46,559 nt of DNA, taken from Eubacterium sp. GTDB lineage: Bacteria; Bacillota; Clostridia; Lachnospirales; Lachnospiraceae. Made by a program: the position numbers and the translations under genes. The stretch covers positions 1 through 46,559 of the forward strand of contig JAILRZ010000168.1 of NCBI GenBank assembly GCA_024697845.1, read 5' to 3'. This document shows positions 1-7,829 of the stretch, in pieces; the stretch's first letter is position 1, and every line of letters starts with the position of its first letter. Below the pieces are notes generated by a model that worked only from the letters and a program-made list of their open reading frames with translations, searched no databases and had not been told where the DNA came from.

Positions 1-1
1 A

Positions 2-811
2 AGTGTATATGACGTAATAAAGAAATATGATGGAAAACTATTGGAAATCCGGTTGAGAATTCATTCCCCAATTATATTACAGTTGATTGATGATGAATGT
101 ATTTTAACGGGATTTATTGTGAGCGAAGAAATGTTAGAGCGTGTCATTGAAAAAATCACCCATTATTCTCTTTACGCTTATGAAAGAGAATTCAGGGATG
201 GATATTTGACGGTGGAAGGGGGACATCGAATTGGATTTGCAGGAGAAGGAATATATCAACAGAACAAACTGGTGGGAATGAAAAACATTTCTTTTATGAA
301 TATCCGAATATGTCATCCGGGAATTGATTGGAATGAGGAGTTGCTGTGGCACTTGACAGAGGGAAAACGTGTAAAAAATACTTTGATTATTTCGTCTCCA
401 GGATTGGGAAAAACCACAATGCTTAGACACCTGATTCGAAAGTTCAGTCATAATTATTCCGGGACAAGCATATCTGTTATTGATGAGAGAAATGAATTAT
501 CCGGTTCTTATGGAGGAATCCCTCAAATTGATTTAGGACCAAGGACAGATGTTTTTTCCGGGATGGACAAGGAGGAAGGGATTCTTCATTCAGTTCGAAG
601 CATGGCGCCTAAAATCATTGCAGTGGATGAGATTGGTACGGAACAGGAATTTCGAATTTTACAATGGGCCATAAACAGTGGAGTTTCGATTATTGCAACC
701 ATTCACGGAAGCAACGTCATGGATGTGAAAAAGAAAATCGGCAGGGAATTAGCAGAAGCGTTTCAATGCTATATTTTAATTTCGGAAAGGGGGAAATATC
801 AATGTTTTTAA
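2..811 (+). CDS. spoIIIAA: Stage III sporulation protein AA, ATPase (5' end outside window)
   Basis: Mother-cell ATPase of the SpoIIIA complex, related to secretion-system ATPases; it is thought to power the SpoIIIA-SpoIIQ channel into the forespore. The frame is open from base 2 with no stop, so the gene begins upstream. A TTG at 41 is only an internal codon: the residues before it continue the family pattern (LLEIRLRIHSP). A Walker A motif (SSPGLGKTT) lies near bases 391-420 and a Walker B motif (IIAVDEIGTE) near 613-645. 269 residues are visible; the B. subtilis protein has about 307. Its stop overlaps the spoIIIAB start. It heads the eight-gene spoIIIA operon; the sigma-E promoter expected from family knowledge is outside the window. 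Identification is firm, from motifs and operon order. Confidence 0.95.
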   Translation, partial: SVYDVIKKYDGKLLEIRLRIHSPIILQLIDDECILTGFIVSEEMLERVIEKITHYSLYAYEREFRDGYLTVEGGHRIGFAGEGIYQQNKLVGMKNISFMNIRICHPGIDWNEELLWHLTEGKRVKNTLIISSPGLGKTTMLRHLIRKFSHNYSGTSISVIDERNELSGSYGGIPQIDLGPRTDVFSGMDKEEGILHSVRSMAPKIIAVDEIGTEQEFRILQWAINSGVSIIATIHGSNVMDVKKKIGRELAEAFQCYILISERGKYQCF

Positions 812-1311
812 AAATAATCGGTACAGGGTTACTAATGATATCCAGTAGTGGATATGGATTCTATTTAAAAAACAGGTATCGGAAAAGATTACTGGGAATT
901 GAGGAGGTGTGTCAATATTTAGAAGAATTAAAGGGAGAAATTAAGTACCGGAATCAAGATTTTTTTCGGGTGTTTTTGGAATTGGAAAAAAACAGACGAA
1001 CTCCTTTTTTAGGACAAGTCATTTGTAAAGAACTAAAATCAGGAAAAAGTATCTCAGAGGCCTGGTGCATTTCCGTAAAAGAAAATGCAGACCGGATGGC
1101 GTTGAAAGGTCATGAAAAAATGATACTTCTTGAGTTGGGAAATCAGTTGGGAAAAAGTAACAGTGAGACGCAAACAAATCTTTTGATTTTATATCAAAAC
1201 AAGTTGCATATGTTATGGAAAGGGTTAAAAAAAGAAGAACAGAATCAATGCAAAATGTATTCAACCTTAGGTATTCTTGGGGGCGTTATGATTGGGTTAA
1301 TCGTGGTCTGA
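802..1311 (+). CDS. spoIIIAB: Stage III sporulation protein AB
   Basis: Membrane component of the SpoIIIA complex, 169 residues (about 171 in B. subtilis). It resembles GspF-type inner-membrane proteins of secretion systems. An N-terminal hydrophobic helix (residues 2-18) is followed by a mostly helical soluble region and a C-terminal hydrophobic segment (LGILGGVMIGLIVV). The ATG at 802 was chosen because a purine-rich GGGGGAAA site precedes it and the family start (MFLKIIG) is conserved; the frame stays open further upstream but that part only overlaps spoIIIAA. The 10-base overlap with spoIIIAA suggests translational coupling. Confidence 0.93.
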   Translation: MFLKIIGTGLLMISSSGYGFYLKNRYRKRLLGIEEVCQYLEELKGEIKYRNQDFFRVFLELEKNRRTPFLGQVICKELKSGKSISEAWCISVKENADRMALKGHEKMILLELGNQLGKSNSETQTNLLILYQNKLHMLWKGLKKEEQNQCKMYSTLGILGGVMIGLIVV

Positions 1312-1320
1312 TGGTGAAAT

Positions 1321-1515
1321 ATGAGTATTAGTTTAATTTTCAAAATAGCAGCGGTTGGAATGATTGTTTCAGTAGTGGGACAGATTTTAAAACATAGCGG
1401 CAGAGAAGAACAGGCTTTTTTAACCAGTCTTGCAGGATTGATTCTCGTATTGATGTGGATTGTTCCTTATATTTATGAGCTGTTTTCAACAATCCAAAGA
1501 TTGTTTGAACTGTAA
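1321..1515 (+). CDS. spoIIIAC: Stage III sporulation protein AC
   Basis: Small membrane protein of 64 residues (68 in B. subtilis) with two hydrophobic helices (about residues 5-22 and 33-58) separated by a short polar loop containing KHSGREEQ, as in the family. It is part of the mother-cell half of the SpoIIIA-SpoIIQ channel. It starts 9 bases after spoIIIAB with a weak GGTGAAAT ribosome site, so it is probably coupled to upstream translation. Size, order and the loop motif support the name. Confidence 0.92.
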   Translation: MSISLIFKIAAVGMIVSVVGQILKHSGREEQAFLTSLAGLILVLMWIVPYIYELFSTIQRLFEL

Positions 1516-1533
1516 AAAAACAGGAGAAGGAAA

Positions 1534-1914
1534 ATGATTGTCATTGGAATTGCAGGAATTGCCTCAGCTTTATTGGCATTACAATTGAAACATGTGAAAG
1601 AAGAGTATGCCATTTTAATTACATTATGCGGCTGTTTATTTATTCTGTTTTCCACACTGAAAGGAATTCAGAGCATTGTTACAATTTTGAATCAGATTAC
1701 ATCACTAAGTACTATTGGAAAAGGTTATATAAAGATTCTCTTAAAACTGACCGGGATTTCTTTTGTGGCAGAAATCTCCTCGGATATTTCAGGGGACTGT
1801 GGATTTGATGCATTAGCAAAACAAATTCAAATTTTCGGGAAGATATCAATTCTGGTTGTGAGTTTGCCGGTGTTTACGGAAATAATTCTGGCGATTGGAA
1901 AGTTATTATCATGA
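1534..1914 (+). CDS. spoIIIAD: Stage III sporulation protein AD
   Basis: Polytopic membrane protein of 126 residues (133 in B. subtilis), homologous to SpoIIIAC in its N-terminal half, with hydrophobic helices near residues 2-17, 29-48 and 101-124. It belongs to the mother-cell membrane part of the SpoIIIA channel. A good AGGAGAAGG ribosome site lies just before ATG 1534. Its stop overlaps the spoIIIAE start in an ATGA arrangement, a sign of coupled translation. Confidence 0.92.
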   Translation: MIVIGIAGIASALLALQLKHVKEEYAILITLCGCLFILFSTLKGIQSIVTILNQITSLSTIGKGYIKILLKLTGISFVAEISSDISGDCGFDALAKQIQIFGKISILVVSLPVFTEIILAIGKLLS

Positions 1915-3023
1915 AAAAAATAATTCTATTTATGATTTTGTTTCTTTTCTCAATGGGGAAGAATGTGCAGGGGAGTGAAGGATTTGTGATGGAAGACTTT
2001 GATTTGACGGAAAGTTTTCAGAGTTTACAGGAACATGATTATCAGAAAGAATTGGGAAAAGAAATTCTTCAGGAATTACAGGAAGGAAATATCAAAGAGG
2101 TTTTCCTGTTAGTGGGAACGTGGATCAAAGAAAAAACGATCGGTGAATTGTTATCTTTAAGAAAAATAATTCTAAACTTTATGGTTCTTGTGTTGATTTC
2201 TGCGTTGTTTACAAATTTTTCCAATGCGTTTTCAAAAAACGGAGTTTCGGATACCGCATTTTATATTTGTTATCTTTCCGGAATCTCAATGATGATTTCC
2301 TTGTTTGATATGGTAGTTCAATTGGGAATTGGATTTATGGAGTTTGTTGTTGCATTTATGAGTGCAACAATTCCGACGTATTTTGTTGCAGTATCTCTGC
2401 TGGGACAGGCTTCTGCGACGGGTTTTTATCATTTTATGCTAATCAGTATAGGGATGGTTAATTATTTGTTCCTAAAGGTATTTGTTCCCTTAATCAAAGT
2501 TTATTTAACAGTGGGATTGATTAACAACATTTCGAAAGAAAAACTTCTTTCTAAGTTTTGCGAATTCCTTCGATACATTATGAAAAAAGGAAGCAAGTTC
2601 TTGGTAGGAGGTATTATTGGAATTAATTTGTTGCAATCTCTATTGCTGCCAAATATCGATGCGACTAAAAATTCCATGGTAATGAAAATGGCCCAATCAA
2701 TTCCTGGAATCGGGACAAGCATCGGAGGGTATTCAGGAGTTTTGGTAGGAAGTCTTCATTTGATTAAAAATGTGATTGGAGGATATGCAATTGTTGTATT
2801 GTTGCTAATTTGTCTTGTTCCCTATATAAAAATACAGTGTTATCATTTGGCGCTGCAGCTTCTGTTGGCAATGAGCCAGCCGGTGGCGGAACAGCGAATC
2901 GTGTCCGGTTTTCAAATTGTTGCGGATAGTATGGAAATGCTTGCTAATCTGGTGCTGTCCATAGGAATTCTTTTTATTGTTGGTATTGCAATTGTTTGTG
3001 TTTCAACGAACTATATTCGGTAG
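1911..3023 (+). CDS. spoIIIAE: Stage III sporulation protein AE
   Basis: Large polytopic membrane protein, 370 residues (about 399 in B. subtilis). A cleavable signal peptide is visible (residues 1-22, ending near NVQGSEG). An extracytoplasmic segment of about 60 residues follows, then roughly seven hydrophobic helices, with a family-typical stretch rich in MSQPVAEQRIV near residue 325. It forms part of the SpoIIIA transenvelope channel. It starts inside the spoIIIAD stop (ATGA) and is followed directly by spoIIIAF. Confidence 0.94.
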   Translation: MKKIILFMILFLFSMGKNVQGSEGFVMEDFDLTESFQSLQEHDYQKELGKEILQELQEGNIKEVFLLVGTWIKEKTIGELLSLRKIILNFMVLVLISALFTNFSNAFSKNGVSDTAFYICYLSGISMMISLFDMVVQLGIGFMEFVVAFMSATIPTYFVAVSLLGQASATGFYHFMLISIGMVNYLFLKVFVPLIKVYLTVGLINNISKEKLLSKFCEFLRYIMKKGSKFLVGGIIGINLLQSLLLPNIDATKNSMVMKMAQSIPGIGTSIGGYSGVLVGSLHLIKNVIGGYAIVVLLLICLVPYIKIQCYHLALQLLLAMSQPVAEQRIVSGFQIVADSMEMLANLVLSIGILFIVGIAIVCVSTNYIR

Positions 3024-3031
3024 GAGGAAAG

Positions 3032-3349
3032 ATGGATTGGATTTATGGCTATATTAAAAATATTGTTATCTTCATGTTGATGACAACAATGATTCTGAAT
3101 CTTTATCCCAGAGAGGAATTTGAAAAATATATCCGGCTTTTTGCAGGACTATTGTTGTTATTGTTAATGCTTCATCCGGTGTTACAGTGGAAAGAGAAAT
3201 CTTTTTCTCCGGAAGCATATTTGGAAACTATGGTACCGGAGCGTGACATTGATTTTGAAAAAAGACAGAAGGAGTTAGAGCAGAATTTATATGAGCGAAT
3301 GGATGGAAAAACTGAAAAAAACAGAATTGATTTCTTTGATGAAAAATAA
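3032..3349 (+). CDS. spoIIIAF: Stage III sporulation protein AF (short form)
   Basis: Two N-terminal membrane helices (residues 2-22 and 33-51) with the family-like start MDWIYGYIKNIV and a short polar tail. ATG 3032 was chosen because TAGGAGGAAAG stands directly in front; an upstream in-frame ATG at 2996 lies inside spoIIIAE and lacks a ribosome site. At 105 residues it is about half the B. subtilis length (206): most of the soluble C-terminal domain is missing. The 3' end overlaps spoIIIAG by 59 bases, so the reading frame is intact and the shortness looks native. The role in the SpoIIIA complex is inferred from order and the N-terminus. Confidence 0.88.
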   Translation: MDWIYGYIKNIVIFMLMTTMILNLYPREEFEKYIRLFAGLLLLLLMLHPVLQWKEKSFSPEAYLETMVPERDIDFEKRQKELEQNLYERMDGKTEKNRIDFFDEK

Positions 3350-3830
3350 ATTTTACCTTCTGTTTATCTTAGGCATATTGTTAATTGGTATTTCATATGT
3401 TGATATCGGGGAGACAGAAAAAGAAAAGAAAGAACCGAAAACAGAAGAAGTTCCCGAAGATTATACAACTCGTTTGGAACGGAAACTTCGAAAAATGCTC
3501 CAGGGGATGGAGGGGATTTCTGATGTGAAAGTTATGGTGACATTAAAAAACAGTACGGAAAAAATAGTAAAGGAAGATGTGGAATCTGAAAAGAATCAAA
3601 GCGAGGAAGGAACGAAAAGTGAACAGGAGATTCATTACAAAAAAACAACTGCTGTTTTTTCCGCAGACGGTGAACAACCGTATGTTGTAAAAGAAATCTA
3701 TCCGAAAGTCGAAGGTGTGGCAATATCCGCAAAAGGAATCGGAACTATCAAAAGAAAAAATGAAATCATCCAAATGATGGTGGCATTATTTGATTTACCG
3801 GTACATAAAATATCTATTATGGAAAGTTAG
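3291..3830 (+). CDS. spoIIIAG: Stage III sporulation protein AG
   Basis: Single-pass membrane protein of 179 residues (229 in B. subtilis). One helix (residues 22-39) is followed by an acidic/lysine-rich linker and the ring-building fold seen in SpoIIIAG (LERKLRKMLQGMEGISDVKV and a C-terminal VEGVAISAKGIG motif). In B. subtilis it forms the large ring of the channel between the two membranes. The start is uncertain: ATG 3291 overlaps spoIIIAF and has a distant AGGAG; ATG 3303 is an in-frame alternative four residues shorter. Confidence 0.92.
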   Translation: MSEWMEKLKKTELISLMKNKFYLLFILGILLIGISYVDIGETEKEKKEPKTEEVPEDYTTRLERKLRKMLQGMEGISDVKVMVTLKNSTEKIVKEDVESEKNQSEEGTKSEQEIHYKKTTAVFSADGEQPYVVKEIYPKVEGVAISAKGIGTIKRKNEIIQMMVALFDLPVHKISIMES

Positions 3831-3840
3831 TGGAGGAAGT

Positions 3841-4437
3841 ATGAAGAAAGTGTTTCAAAAAAATCAGGTGGTAGTAACAGTTCTGGCAATTCTCATTGCG
3901 GTGGCAGGATATTTGAAATATACCTATGAAAATCCGGAAGCATTACAAACGGCAAAGCAGGCAAATCAATCATTATATGAGAAGGTTTATGGGGAGGATG
4001 CTTCGAAGGAGAAGGGAGATCTTGAGAGTCTGGAGGAACCGACAGTAGAACCCGGTGCGGCAGTTCTGACCAACCAAACAGAATTTACCAATTATATGAT
4101 GCAGGCTAAATTAGAAAAGGAGCAGTTACGTTCCCAGAACATGGAGCAGTTGCAAAGCATAATTGAGAATGAGCAGTTGTCGGAAAAAGAGAAGCAAAAA
4201 GCAGTGGATTCGGTAGTGGAGATGAAAAAACAGATGGAAATGGAAAACAATATTACGGAACTTTTAAAAGCGAAAGGCTATGAAAATATTCTAGTGACAA
4301 TTTCGGGGCAACAGGCAGATGTAATTCTCCCGGACAGTGAATTAAATGATAACGCTAAAATACAGATTGAAAATGTGGTAAAGCGTAAAACCGGATATGA
4401 TGCTGAGCAAATTATTATTACACCTGCAAAGGAGTGA
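3841..4437 (+). CDS. spoIIIAH: Stage III sporulation protein AH
   Basis: Single-pass membrane protein of 198 residues with an N-terminal helix (residues 9-25), a variable acidic linker, a coiled-coil-like stretch, and a C-terminal YscJ-like domain (residues about 140-198, including a GYENILVTISGQQADVI motif). It is the SpoIIIA partner that binds forespore SpoIIQ. ATG 3841 was chosen because GTGGAGGAAGT precedes it; the upstream open frame overlaps spoIIIAG. Last gene of the operon, with a strong terminator directly after it. Confidence 0.94.
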   Translation: MKKVFQKNQVVVTVLAILIAVAGYLKYTYENPEALQTAKQANQSLYEKVYGEDASKEKGDLESLEEPTVEPGAAVLTNQTEFTNYMMQAKLEKEQLRSQNMEQLQSIIENEQLSEKEKQKAVDSVVEMKKQMEMENNITELLKAKGYENILVTISGQQADVILPDSELNDNAKIQIENVVKRKTGYDAEQIIITPAKE

Positions 4438-4440
4438 ACA

Positions 4441-4471
4441 AAAGTAGTTGCGATTATGCAACTACTTTTTT
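4441..4471 (+). terminator. Rho-independent terminator of the spoIIIA operon
   Basis: Perfect 11-base stem AAAGTAGTTGC (4441-4451) pairing with GCAACTACTTT (4458-4468), a 6-base loop, and a T-run reaching 4471. It begins 4 bases after the spoIIIAH stop. Confidence 0.93.
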
Positions 4472-4493
4472 GCTGGGCATCTGGGAATAATCA

Positions 4494-4522
4494 TTGTAAA
4501 AAAAGGGGAATAATGTTATAAT
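4494..4522 (+). promoter_or_regulatory. Sigma-A type promoter for the Asp23-nusB cluster
   Basis: TTGTAA (4494-4499), 17-base spacer, consensus TATAAT (4517-4522), about 31 bases before the Asp23-family start and just after the spoIIIA terminator. It separates vegetative from sporulation transcription. Confidence 0.75.
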
Positions 4523-4553
4523 AAACGAAGATTTTGAAAGTTAGGAGGCATTT

Positions 4554-4925
4554 ATGGACGGACAGAGAAATACTTATAAGATATATGACCATTCAGAATT
4601 AGGAGAAGTACATATCAGTGATGATGTGCTCGCTGTAATTTCTGCGATGGCTGCTACGGAAGTGGATGGTGTTTTGGCAATGGCCGGAAACATCACATCA
4701 GAATTGATTTCAAAACTTGGAATGAAAAAGTTGTCCAAGGGCGTTCATGTAGATGTTGCTGAGAATACAGTAATGGTTGATTTATCCATCATCTTAAAAA
4801 TGAACGTGAACATTTTAGCTGTATCGAAAAAGATACAGGATCGAGTTAAGAGCACATTGGAAAATATGACTGGCATGGAAGTTGCAAATGTTAATGTATA
4901 CATTTCAAGCGTAGCATCAAATTAG
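4554..4925 (+). CDS. Asp23/Gls24 family protein (YqhY-like)
   Basis: 123-residue Asp23/Gls24 envelope-stress family protein. The diagnostic pattern is present: GEVHISDDVLAVISAMAATE near residues 14-35, a glycine-containing middle, and the C-terminal VNVYIS motif. In Firmicutes the gene just upstream of nusB is yqhY, reported to be connected with acetyl-CoA carboxylase; the accBC genes that accompany it in B. subtilis are not here. A good TTAGGAGGC ribosome site and its own promoter precede it. A hairpin with T-rich tail separates it from nusB, so its expression may exceed that of downstream genes. Family is certain, molecular role is not. Confidence 0.9.
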   Translation: MDGQRNTYKIYDHSELGEVHISDDVLAVISAMAATEVDGVLAMAGNITSELISKLGMKKLSKGVHVDVAENTVMVDLSIILKMNVNILAVSKKIQDRVKSTLENMTGMEVANVNVYISSVASN

Positions 4926-4940
4926 GATTAAGATTTGTTT

Positions 4941-4970
4941 AGGGTGCCTTGTTTAGGGCACCCTTTTGTT
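4941..4970 (+). terminator. Intergenic hairpin/attenuator between the Asp23 gene and nusB
   Basis: GGGTGCC (4942-4948) pairs perfectly with GGCACCC (4957-4963), extended by an A-T pair, followed by TTTTGTTTT. It lies between two same-strand genes, and the nusB ribosome site AGGAGG follows at 4973, so it is likely a partial terminator. Confidence 0.75.
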
Positions 4971-4983
4971 TTAGGAGGAAAGA

Positions 4984-5433
4984 ATGAAACTAACATTTAT
5001 AAGAGAAAACACCTTTCGATTGTTGTATTTGAGTACCTTTCACAAGGAAGAAGACTTGGATACACAGGTAGAACGTTATCTGGAGAAAATGGAAAATCCG
5101 GATGATATTGAGGAATTAAAGGAATTTCATTTGGAAGAGTTGGAATATCCAATTAAAAATAAAGAAAAAGAATTGATTTTAAATCGATTGAAAGATATTA
5201 GAGAGAAAACAGATGAAATTGACAGCTTAATTAATGAGTCTGCAGTGAAATGGACTACAGACCGTATGCCAAAGACGGATCTGACCATTTTACGATTGGC
5301 AATTTATGAGATCAAGTTTGACGAAAAGGTACCGACCAAAGTGGCGGTTGATGAAGCTGTGGAACTTGCGAAAAAATATGGAACAGATAATTCACCGAAA
5401 TTTATTAACGGTGTTTTAGCAAAATTTTTCTAA
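4984..5433 (+). CDS. nusB: Transcription antitermination factor NusB
   Basis: 149-residue NusB/RsmB-type helical RNA-binding protein. With NusE (S10) it binds boxA RNA and supports antitermination in rRNA operons. The C-terminal half is diagnostic: [31 protein letters not shown] and a final FINGVLAKF. The N-terminus ([15 protein letters not shown]) is diverged from the usual ARE..Q.LYQ pattern. TTTTAGGAGGAAAGA precedes the start. The folD gene found next in B. subtilis is absent and xseA follows after 14 bases. Confidence 0.95.
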   Translation: MKLTFIRENTFRLLYLSTFHKEEDLDTQVERYLEKMENPDDIEELKEFHLEELEYPIKNKEKELILNRLKDIREKTDEIDSLINESAVKWTTDRMPKTDLTILRLAIYEIKFDEKVPTKVAVDEAVELAKKYGTDNSPKFINGVLAKFF

Positions 5434-5447
5434 AAATGAGATGGTAA

Positions 5448-6734
5448 ATGATGGATTCTATTTATACTGTTGGACAGGTTAATCGCTATATCAAGAATAT
5501 GTTTGACCAGGATTACCTGCTGAAAACCATTTCTGTGAAAGGGGAGGTCAGCAATTGTAAATACCATACGTCAGGACATATTTATTTTAGTATCAAAGAC
5601 CAAACCGGCGTGATGCAGGCAGTGATGTTTGCGGGAAATCGAAAGGGCTTGAACTTTCAGATGGAAGAAGGACAGACCGTTATCGTTACCGGAAGCATCA
5701 GTGTTTATGAACGGGATGGCAAATACCAGATGTATGCGAGAAAAATTGAATTAGAAGGAACAGGACTTTTGTATCAGCGATATGAACAGTTGAAGCAGGA
5801 GTTGGAAGAAATGGGATTGTTCTCACCGATGTATAAGAAAAAGATTCCGACCTATGCAATGAAAATCGGAATCTGTACAGCGGAAACAGGAGCAGCGATT
5901 CAGGATATTATCACCGTCAGTAAACGACGGAATCCCTATGTACAACTGGTGTTATATCCATGTCTTGTGCAGGGGGCAGGAGCGGCACCGGATATTGTTC
6001 GTGGAATTCAATATCTGGACCGGTTGGGATTGGATGTGATTATTGTTGGACGTGGTGGTGGTTCCATTGAAGATTTATGGGCTTTTAATGAGAAAATTGT
6101 TGCCCAGGCAATTTTTAATTGTAACACCCCTATCATTTCGGCTGTGGGTCATGAAACGGATGTGACCATTGCAGACTTTGTAGCAGATCAAAGAGCAGCA
6201 ACCCCATCAGCCGCAGCGGAACTGGCAAATTTTGAATATGACGGATTTCAGGAAAAGTGCAATCAGGCAAAACAATTACTACAGCGACAGTTTAAAAATC
6301 GACTGGAACTGATAAGGGAAAAATGCAAAAATCTGGAAAGCCGTTTGGAACGATATAGTCCGGGACATCAGTTGTTATCAAAAAAACAGCGACTGGCTGA
6401 TTTTGAGATTCAACTGGAACGGGAAATGAAAACAATCTTGGAACGAAAGAAAGCCATTGTTCCTGATTGTCGAAAAGAATTGGAGAATTCTTATATGGCA
6501 ATCTATCAAAAGCGTACGCAGCGACTGGCTATCTTATCTGAACAGCTAAACGGACTTTCTCCACTGAAAAAAATATCCAAAGGTTTTGCTTATGTGGAGG
6601 ATGAAGCAGGAAAACCGGTGACTACAATTGGACAGTTACAGGTAGATAGTGAAGTAAGTATGATTATGAAAGATGGAAGAATTCAGGCAAAAGTTCTTGA
6701 AATTGAAGGAGAAGAAATCTATGGAAAAGAATAA
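5448..6734 (+). CDS. xseA: Exodeoxyribonuclease VII large subunit
   Basis: 428-residue XseA (448 in B. subtilis), the large subunit of the single-strand-specific ExoVII. The N-terminal OB-fold spans residues 1-105 (IYTVGQVNRYIKNMF; VKGEVSNCKYHTSGHIYFSIKD). The catalytic region contains GRGGGSIEDLW and the signature AVGHETDVTIADFVADQRA, and a long coiled-coil follows from about residue 265 to 370. Two consecutive ATGs (5448, 5451) are possible starts; the ribosome site is poor (GAGATGG). It overlaps xseB by 14 bases, consistent with coupled synthesis of the two subunits. Confidence 0.97.
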   Translation: MMDSIYTVGQVNRYIKNMFDQDYLLKTISVKGEVSNCKYHTSGHIYFSIKDQTGVMQAVMFAGNRKGLNFQMEEGQTVIVTGSISVYERDGKYQMYARKIELEGTGLLYQRYEQLKQELEEMGLFSPMYKKKIPTYAMKIGICTAETGAAIQDIITVSKRRNPYVQLVLYPCLVQGAGAAPDIVRGIQYLDRLGLDVIIVGRGGGSIEDLWAFNEKIVAQAIFNCNTPIISAVGHETDVTIADFVADQRAATPSAAAELANFEYDGFQEKCNQAKQLLQRQFKNRLELIREKCKNLESRLERYSPGHQLLSKKQRLADFEIQLEREMKTILERKKAIVPDCRKELENSYMAIYQKRTQRLAILSEQLNGLSPLKKISKGFAYVEDEAGKPVTTIGQLQVDSEVSMIMKDGRIQAKVLEIEGEEIYGKE

Positions 6735-6921
6735 TACCATTGAAGAAAATTTTGAGGAAATTCAAAACATCATTACTGCGATGCAGGGAGAAGAAATGAC
6801 ATTGAATGAATCTTTTGAACAATATAAGAAGGGTTTGGAACTTGTCAAAAACTGCAATGACCAGATTGAAAGAATAGAAAAAGAAATGCAGGTGATTGGT
6901 GAGGGGAATGGAAATGTTTAA
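6721..6921 (+). CDS. xseB: Exodeoxyribonuclease VII small subunit
   Basis: 66-residue small subunit; several copies bind the XseA coiled coil. The family pattern is clear: IEENFEEIQNIITAMQ, MTLNESFEQYKKGLELVKNC. ATG 6721 was chosen because GGAGAAGAAA precedes it and the family starts just before ENFEE; an upstream in-frame start at 6673 sits deep inside xseA. The 3' end overlaps ispA. Confidence 0.94.
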   Translation: MEKNNTIEENFEEIQNIITAMQGEEMTLNESFEQYKKGLELVKNCNDQIERIEKEMQVIGEGNGNV

Positions 6922-7810
6922 AGAACAGTTGAATGAAAAAGTAATTGAGATTGAAAACATATTGAAATCTTTCGAACCGAAGGAAGAAGGTTTTCAGAAA
7001 CTGATTTTTGAAGCGATGAATTATAGCCTGAATGCAGGCGGAAAGCGTTTGCGTCCAATGTTGTTTCTGGAAAGTTATCGTTTATTTCAAAAAAATGACG
7101 TGGAAGCATATCCTTTTTTAGCGGCTTTAGAGATGATTCACACCTATTCTCTGGTGCATGATGATTTGCCGGCAATGGATAATGATTTATACCGACGCGG
7201 AAAGAAAACAACGCATGCAGTTTACGGAGAAGATATTGGAATTCTTGCAGGAGATGCATTACTGAACTTTGCTTATGAAATTATGAGTAATGCAGTGGCA
7301 AACAGTGCTAATACGAAAGAGGCGGCTTCCACAATGGCATACATTGCAAAAAAGGCCGGAGTATATGGTATGGTGGGAGGACAAACAGTAGACGTTTTAA
7401 ATGAAAACAAGGAAATGACTTTGGAGACGATTTTGTTCATTCACCGGTTGAAAACAGCTGCTTTGATTGAAGCGTCTTTAGTTGGTGGTGCTATTCTTGC
7501 GGGTGCGAATCAGGAAACTCTTCAGAAATTGGAAAAGATTTCTGAAAATGTTGGATTGGCGTTTCAGATTCAGGATGATATTCTGGATGTGACCAGTACG
7601 ACAGAGGTGCTTGGGAAACCGGTTATGAGTGATGAAAAAAATCATAAAACAACGTTTGTATCTCTGAAGGGATTGGAAGAGTCAAAAGAATATGTAAGAA
7701 AATATTCTGAAGAAGCAAAGAACCTGCTTGTGGAAATTGGAAAGGAAAACAATCAGGATATAACTTTTTTAAAGGATTTAATTCTTTCTTTAATGAATAG
7801 AGAAAAGTAA
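6914..7810 (+). CDS. ispA: Polyprenyl (farnesyl/geranyl) diphosphate synthase
   Basis: 298-residue trans-isoprenyl diphosphate synthase that condenses IPP with allylic diphosphates to geranyl/farnesyl diphosphate. Both aspartate-rich motifs are present: LVHDDLPAMDND (first) and FQIQDDILDV (second), with the substrate-binding GGKRLRP near residue 40. ATG 6914 gives the best spacing to GTGAGGGG; ATG 6908 is an alternative two residues longer. It overlaps the xseB stop by 8 bases, and dxs follows after 19 bases, placing two isoprenoid enzymes together. Chain length is assigned from family size and the usual neighbour set (xseAB, dxs), not from specificity residues. Confidence 0.93.
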   Translation: MFKEQLNEKVIEIENILKSFEPKEEGFQKLIFEAMNYSLNAGGKRLRPMLFLESYRLFQKNDVEAYPFLAALEMIHTYSLVHDDLPAMDNDLYRRGKKTTHAVYGEDIGILAGDALLNFAYEIMSNAVANSANTKEAASTMAYIAKKAGVYGMVGGQTVDVLNENKEMTLETILFIHRLKTAALIEASLVGGAILAGANQETLQKLEKISENVGLAFQIQDDILDVTSTTEVLGKPVMSDEKNHKTTFVSLKGLEESKEYVRKYSEEAKNLLVEIGKENNQDITFLKDLILSLMNREK

Positions 7811-7829
7811 CAAGGAAAGAGGCATCCCT

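Noticed and set aside
41-811. SpoIIIAA starting at TTG 41
   Set aside because: The frame is open to base 2, and the residues before 41 fit the family, so TTG 41 is internal.
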